Assembly (NCBI GenBank): GCA_035363095.1
Contig: DAOSEK010000006.1
Coordinates: 19,803 to 83,802 of the forward strand
Length of the DNA stretch: 64,000 bases
Source of the DNA: DAOSEK01 sp035363095
GTDB taxonomy: Archaea > Nanobdellota > Nanobdellia > Woesearchaeales > UBA119
Direction of reading: 5' to 3'
The translations under genes and the position numbers were made by a program. Each line of letters starts with the position of its first letter. The first letter of the stretch is position 1. A model generated the notes under the pieces. It was not told the origin of the DNA. It saw only the letters and a list, made by a program, of their open reading frames with translations, and made no database searches. Below are positions 62,507-64,000 of the stretch, piece by piece.

Positions 62507-63118
62507 CTAAAGATTTTCTGAATCTTTAATGAGTGTAGTTTGTTCTTCTTTATTTTCTTTTGAACTTTCATCAAATTTAAAATCCTTTTCATCAATACCA
62601 GATTCCTTTAGCTTTTGCTTTAGCTCCTCTTGGCTTGATACATCAAAATAATCAAAGAACTTGTTTGTTAATTCCAAAAGGTAACTATTGCCCTTTTTGT
62701 TCTTTCTAATAAATCCGTATTCCTCTAACGCTTTTATATGGTCATAGCATTTGTTTCCCCTAATATCAACAACACTGCATTGTAGGACGGGTGCTTTCCA
62801 AGCAATAATTGCCATGGTTTCTGTTAAGGATTTTGGGAATTGGGTTTCTGTTATTATTTTTTTTACATAATTAATATATTTTTCTCTTACAGTTAAATGC
62901 CAGCTATCTCTTTCGTTGTTTAATACCATTACCTCATTTTGGGAGAAATCACTTCTCAATGATTCAAGTGCTTTTTTTATTAAATCTAAATTTTTCTCTT
63001 TAATCATCTTAGAAATAGAACTAATCTCAATAGATTTTCCTATAGAAAAAAGCAAGGCTTCAATTCTATTCTTTAGTTCCTTTTCCGTAATTTGGACTGA
63101 TTGAGTATTCGTCTCCAT
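62507..63118 (-). CDS. scpB: Segregation and condensation protein B (ScpB)
   Basis: 203 residues. ScpB pairs with the kleisin ScpA and SMC to organise chromosomes. Two winged-helix units are recognisable: KELKNRIEALLFSIGKSIEI at the start and SLTETMAIIAWKAPVLQCSV with DIRGNKCYDHIKALEEYGFI, the family signature of 'ETLAIIAYxQPxxRxEIxxIRG'. The acidic tail (about 175-203) is extra. It overlaps the upstream gene by 53 bp. scpA and smc are not in this window. Confidence 0.9.
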   Translation of the reverse strand: METNTQSVQITEKELKNRIEALLFSIGKSIEISSISKMIKEKNLDLIKKALESLRSDFSQNEVMVLNNERDSWHLTVREKYINYVKKIITETQFPKSLTETMAIIAWKAPVLQCSVVDIRGNKCYDHIKALEEYGFIRKNKKGNSYLLELTNKFFDYFDVSSQEELKQKLKESGIDEKDFKFDESSKENKEEQTTLIKDSENL

Positions 63119-63698
63119 TTTTTACCAAGGTATTTTCTTCTACCATCTTATTTAAATGATTTTCCATAAATTTTTCATCAACACCTGCATTTTTTGAAAT
63201 TTCTTTTAGGCTTTTTTCCCCATATATAATACTTAGGAAGGTAATGTTTTTAAGTAGTGCATCTTGTGTTGCAAAAAGTCTTTTTCCCTGCTCACTTAAA
63301 GTTTTGGAAAGCATGTTTAGGTCGTGGTTTTTAATTAACATCTCATTAATAAACGCGCTGAAATCTGCTGAATTAAAGCTTATATTGGCAGGCTCAATAA
63401 GTTCTATTGTAGAAGGCATATAATCAAAACTAAAATCAATTATATCAAGTGGCTTTGAAAAAAGCATCTTAAGTTCGCAAACACAGGTAAAGAAATTTTC
63501 TTTATTGTCTCCATCAAAAAATTCTTTTTCAAAGATTATGTATTTCTTATCTTCTGATTCAATCCCTTCTATGATTTTATTCATAGATTCCAAAAGATAC
63601 TCTTTAGGCTTTCCTACCATTTGTAATGTAGCGTTGCATTCAATCCAACCATCTTCTTTTTTTTCTGTAACTTTTTTTTTATCAATCATTTTTTTCAC
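63066..63698 (-). CDS. Conserved archaeal protein of unknown function, partner of scpB
   Basis: 210 residues. The N-terminal half is alpha/beta, with the segment DFSFDYMPSTIELIEPANIS, which I recall as a conserved motif of a DPANN hypothetical family. A helical segment (about 110-145) is followed by a winged-helix-like end (SIIYGEKSLKEISKNAGVDE, FMENHLNKMVEENTL). The 53-bp overlap with scpB suggests coupled translation, and the kleisin-interacting system is a possible home, but this is inference. Confidence 0.68.
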   Translation of the reverse strand: MKKMIDKKKVTEKKEDGWIECNATLQMVGKPKEYLLESMNKIIEGIESEDKKYIIFEKEFFDGDNKENFFTCVCELKMLFSKPLDIIDFSFDYMPSTIELIEPANISFNSADFSAFINEMLIKNHDLNMLSKTLSEQGKRLFATQDALLKNITFLSIIYGEKSLKEISKNAGVDEKFMENHLNKMVEENTLVKNGDEYSISPNYGKGTKE

Positions 63699-63758
63699 GC
63701 TTATAGCACATATAGAAAATCACAAACTATAAAAATGATTTGGTTTTCTTTTCAAAGC

Positions 63759-63844
63759 GTGGGAGTCGCCAAGCTCGGTCAAAGGCGCTGGACTCAAGAT
63801 CCAGTCTCTTAGTGAGTTCAGGGGTTCAAATCCCCTCTCCCACA
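63759..63844 (+). tRNA. tRNA-Leu (anticodon CAA)
   Basis: The cloverleaf closes by eye: acceptor GTGGGAG with CTCCCAC, D arm GCC...GGC, anticodon stem CTGGA with TCCAG around the loop CTCAAGA (anticodon CAA, reading UUG), a long class II variable arm (CTCTTAGTGAG) and T arm AGGGG-TTCAAAT-CCCCT. The discriminator is A, as expected for Leu. CCA is not encoded. A TATA-like CTATAAAAAT lies about 30 bp upstream. No intron. Confidence 0.96.
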
Positions 63845-63924
63845 AATTCTATAAAAAAAGAAAGTTTTATATACTTCCTCTTCTAAAAGTAGAATATTCA
63901 AAAATAATTTTAAAGGTGATATAA

Positions 63925-64000
63925 TTGGAATTTGATAAAAAAACAATAGCAATTTTGATGGTGGTGCTTGTGTTTGTTTCTTTGATGGGAACTTTCTTAG
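63925..64000 (+). CDS. Start of a membrane or exported protein, cut by the window end
   Basis: TTG start preceded by AAAGGTGAT, a strong Shine-Dalgarno. It reads LEFDKKTIAILMVVLVFVSL and continues as a hydrophobic helix to the end of the window. A TATA-like TTTTATATACTT lies upstream at about 63862. Function cannot be told from 25 codons. Confidence 0.7.
   Translation, partial: MEFDKKTIAILMVVLVFVSLMGTFL

Overview
The window is a piece of an AT-rich archaeal genome, most likely a DPANN archaeon of the Woesearchaeota/Pacearchaeota kind (lineage is inference; no rRNA is present). Clearly archaeal genes are the large subunit of DNA polymerase D, an archaeal histone, Hjc resolvase, FEN1 with a PCNA-binding tail, the proteasome-activating nucleotidase PAN, aIF2-beta with its DUF424 neighbour, tRNA-splicing endonuclease, Trm5, RNase P protein 3, an Agl23-like membrane protein and a C/D box sRNA. 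Bacterial-type gyrase A and ScpB sit alongside them, as is common in such archaea. A run of exactly 100 N at 39205-39304, inside a microsatellite, marks a scaffold join in a draft or metagenome assembly.

Layout. 1-2382: 3' part of polC. 2709-7526: a 1449-residue membrane-anchored surface protein behind a small helix-turn-helix gene. 7842-12003: metallophosphoesterase, the histone/aIF2-beta/DUF424 operon, hjc and RNase Z. 12606-16732: M24 and M18 peptidases and PAN, a peptide-turnover block. 16960-19323: a secreted Cys-rich protein. 19324-20521: repeats and a C/D sRNA. 20522-22097: a tRNA thiolase and RNase P subunit. 22569-24038: Agl23-like protein. 24262-39922: one long plus-strand series of two very large Cys-rich surface proteins interleaved with five small proteins carrying one N-terminal hydrophobic helix (pilin-like), a candidate surface appendage. 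40324-45817: tail-anchored protein, ThiS/MoaD-like sulfur carrier, Trm5, FEN1, a winged-helix protein and EndA. 46334-48808: lamin-tail surface protein. 49131-53377: THUMP methyltransferase, gyrA and a RelE-type toxin-antitoxin pair. 53574-56063: a three-gene coiled-coil operon and three tandem pilins. 56391-58858: an MNT-HEPN pair with an amber-interrupted HEPN gene, then an AAA ATPase bracketed by a 21-bp repeat. 59103-62279: a giant membrane-anchored metalloprotease-like surface protein. 62507-64000: scpB, its overlapping partner, tRNA-Leu(CAA) and the start of another gene.

The most unusual feature is a dispersed, modular intergenic repeat. Module 1 (about 135 bp, four copies) has an invariant core, a long inverted repeat and a TATA-like box. 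Module 2 (about 90-170 bp, eight or more copies) usually follows it and ends in a stem plus T-run; the paired arms change in step between copies, which points to a structured RNA. No transposase is visible. The window also has many tandem repeats (11, 14, 16, 57-codon, 60, 75 and 112 bp), several inside or at the edge of genes.

Normal genes stop at TAG, TAA and TGA. Start sites often show GGTG-type Shine-Dalgarno sequences, and TTG starts are supported at several genes.
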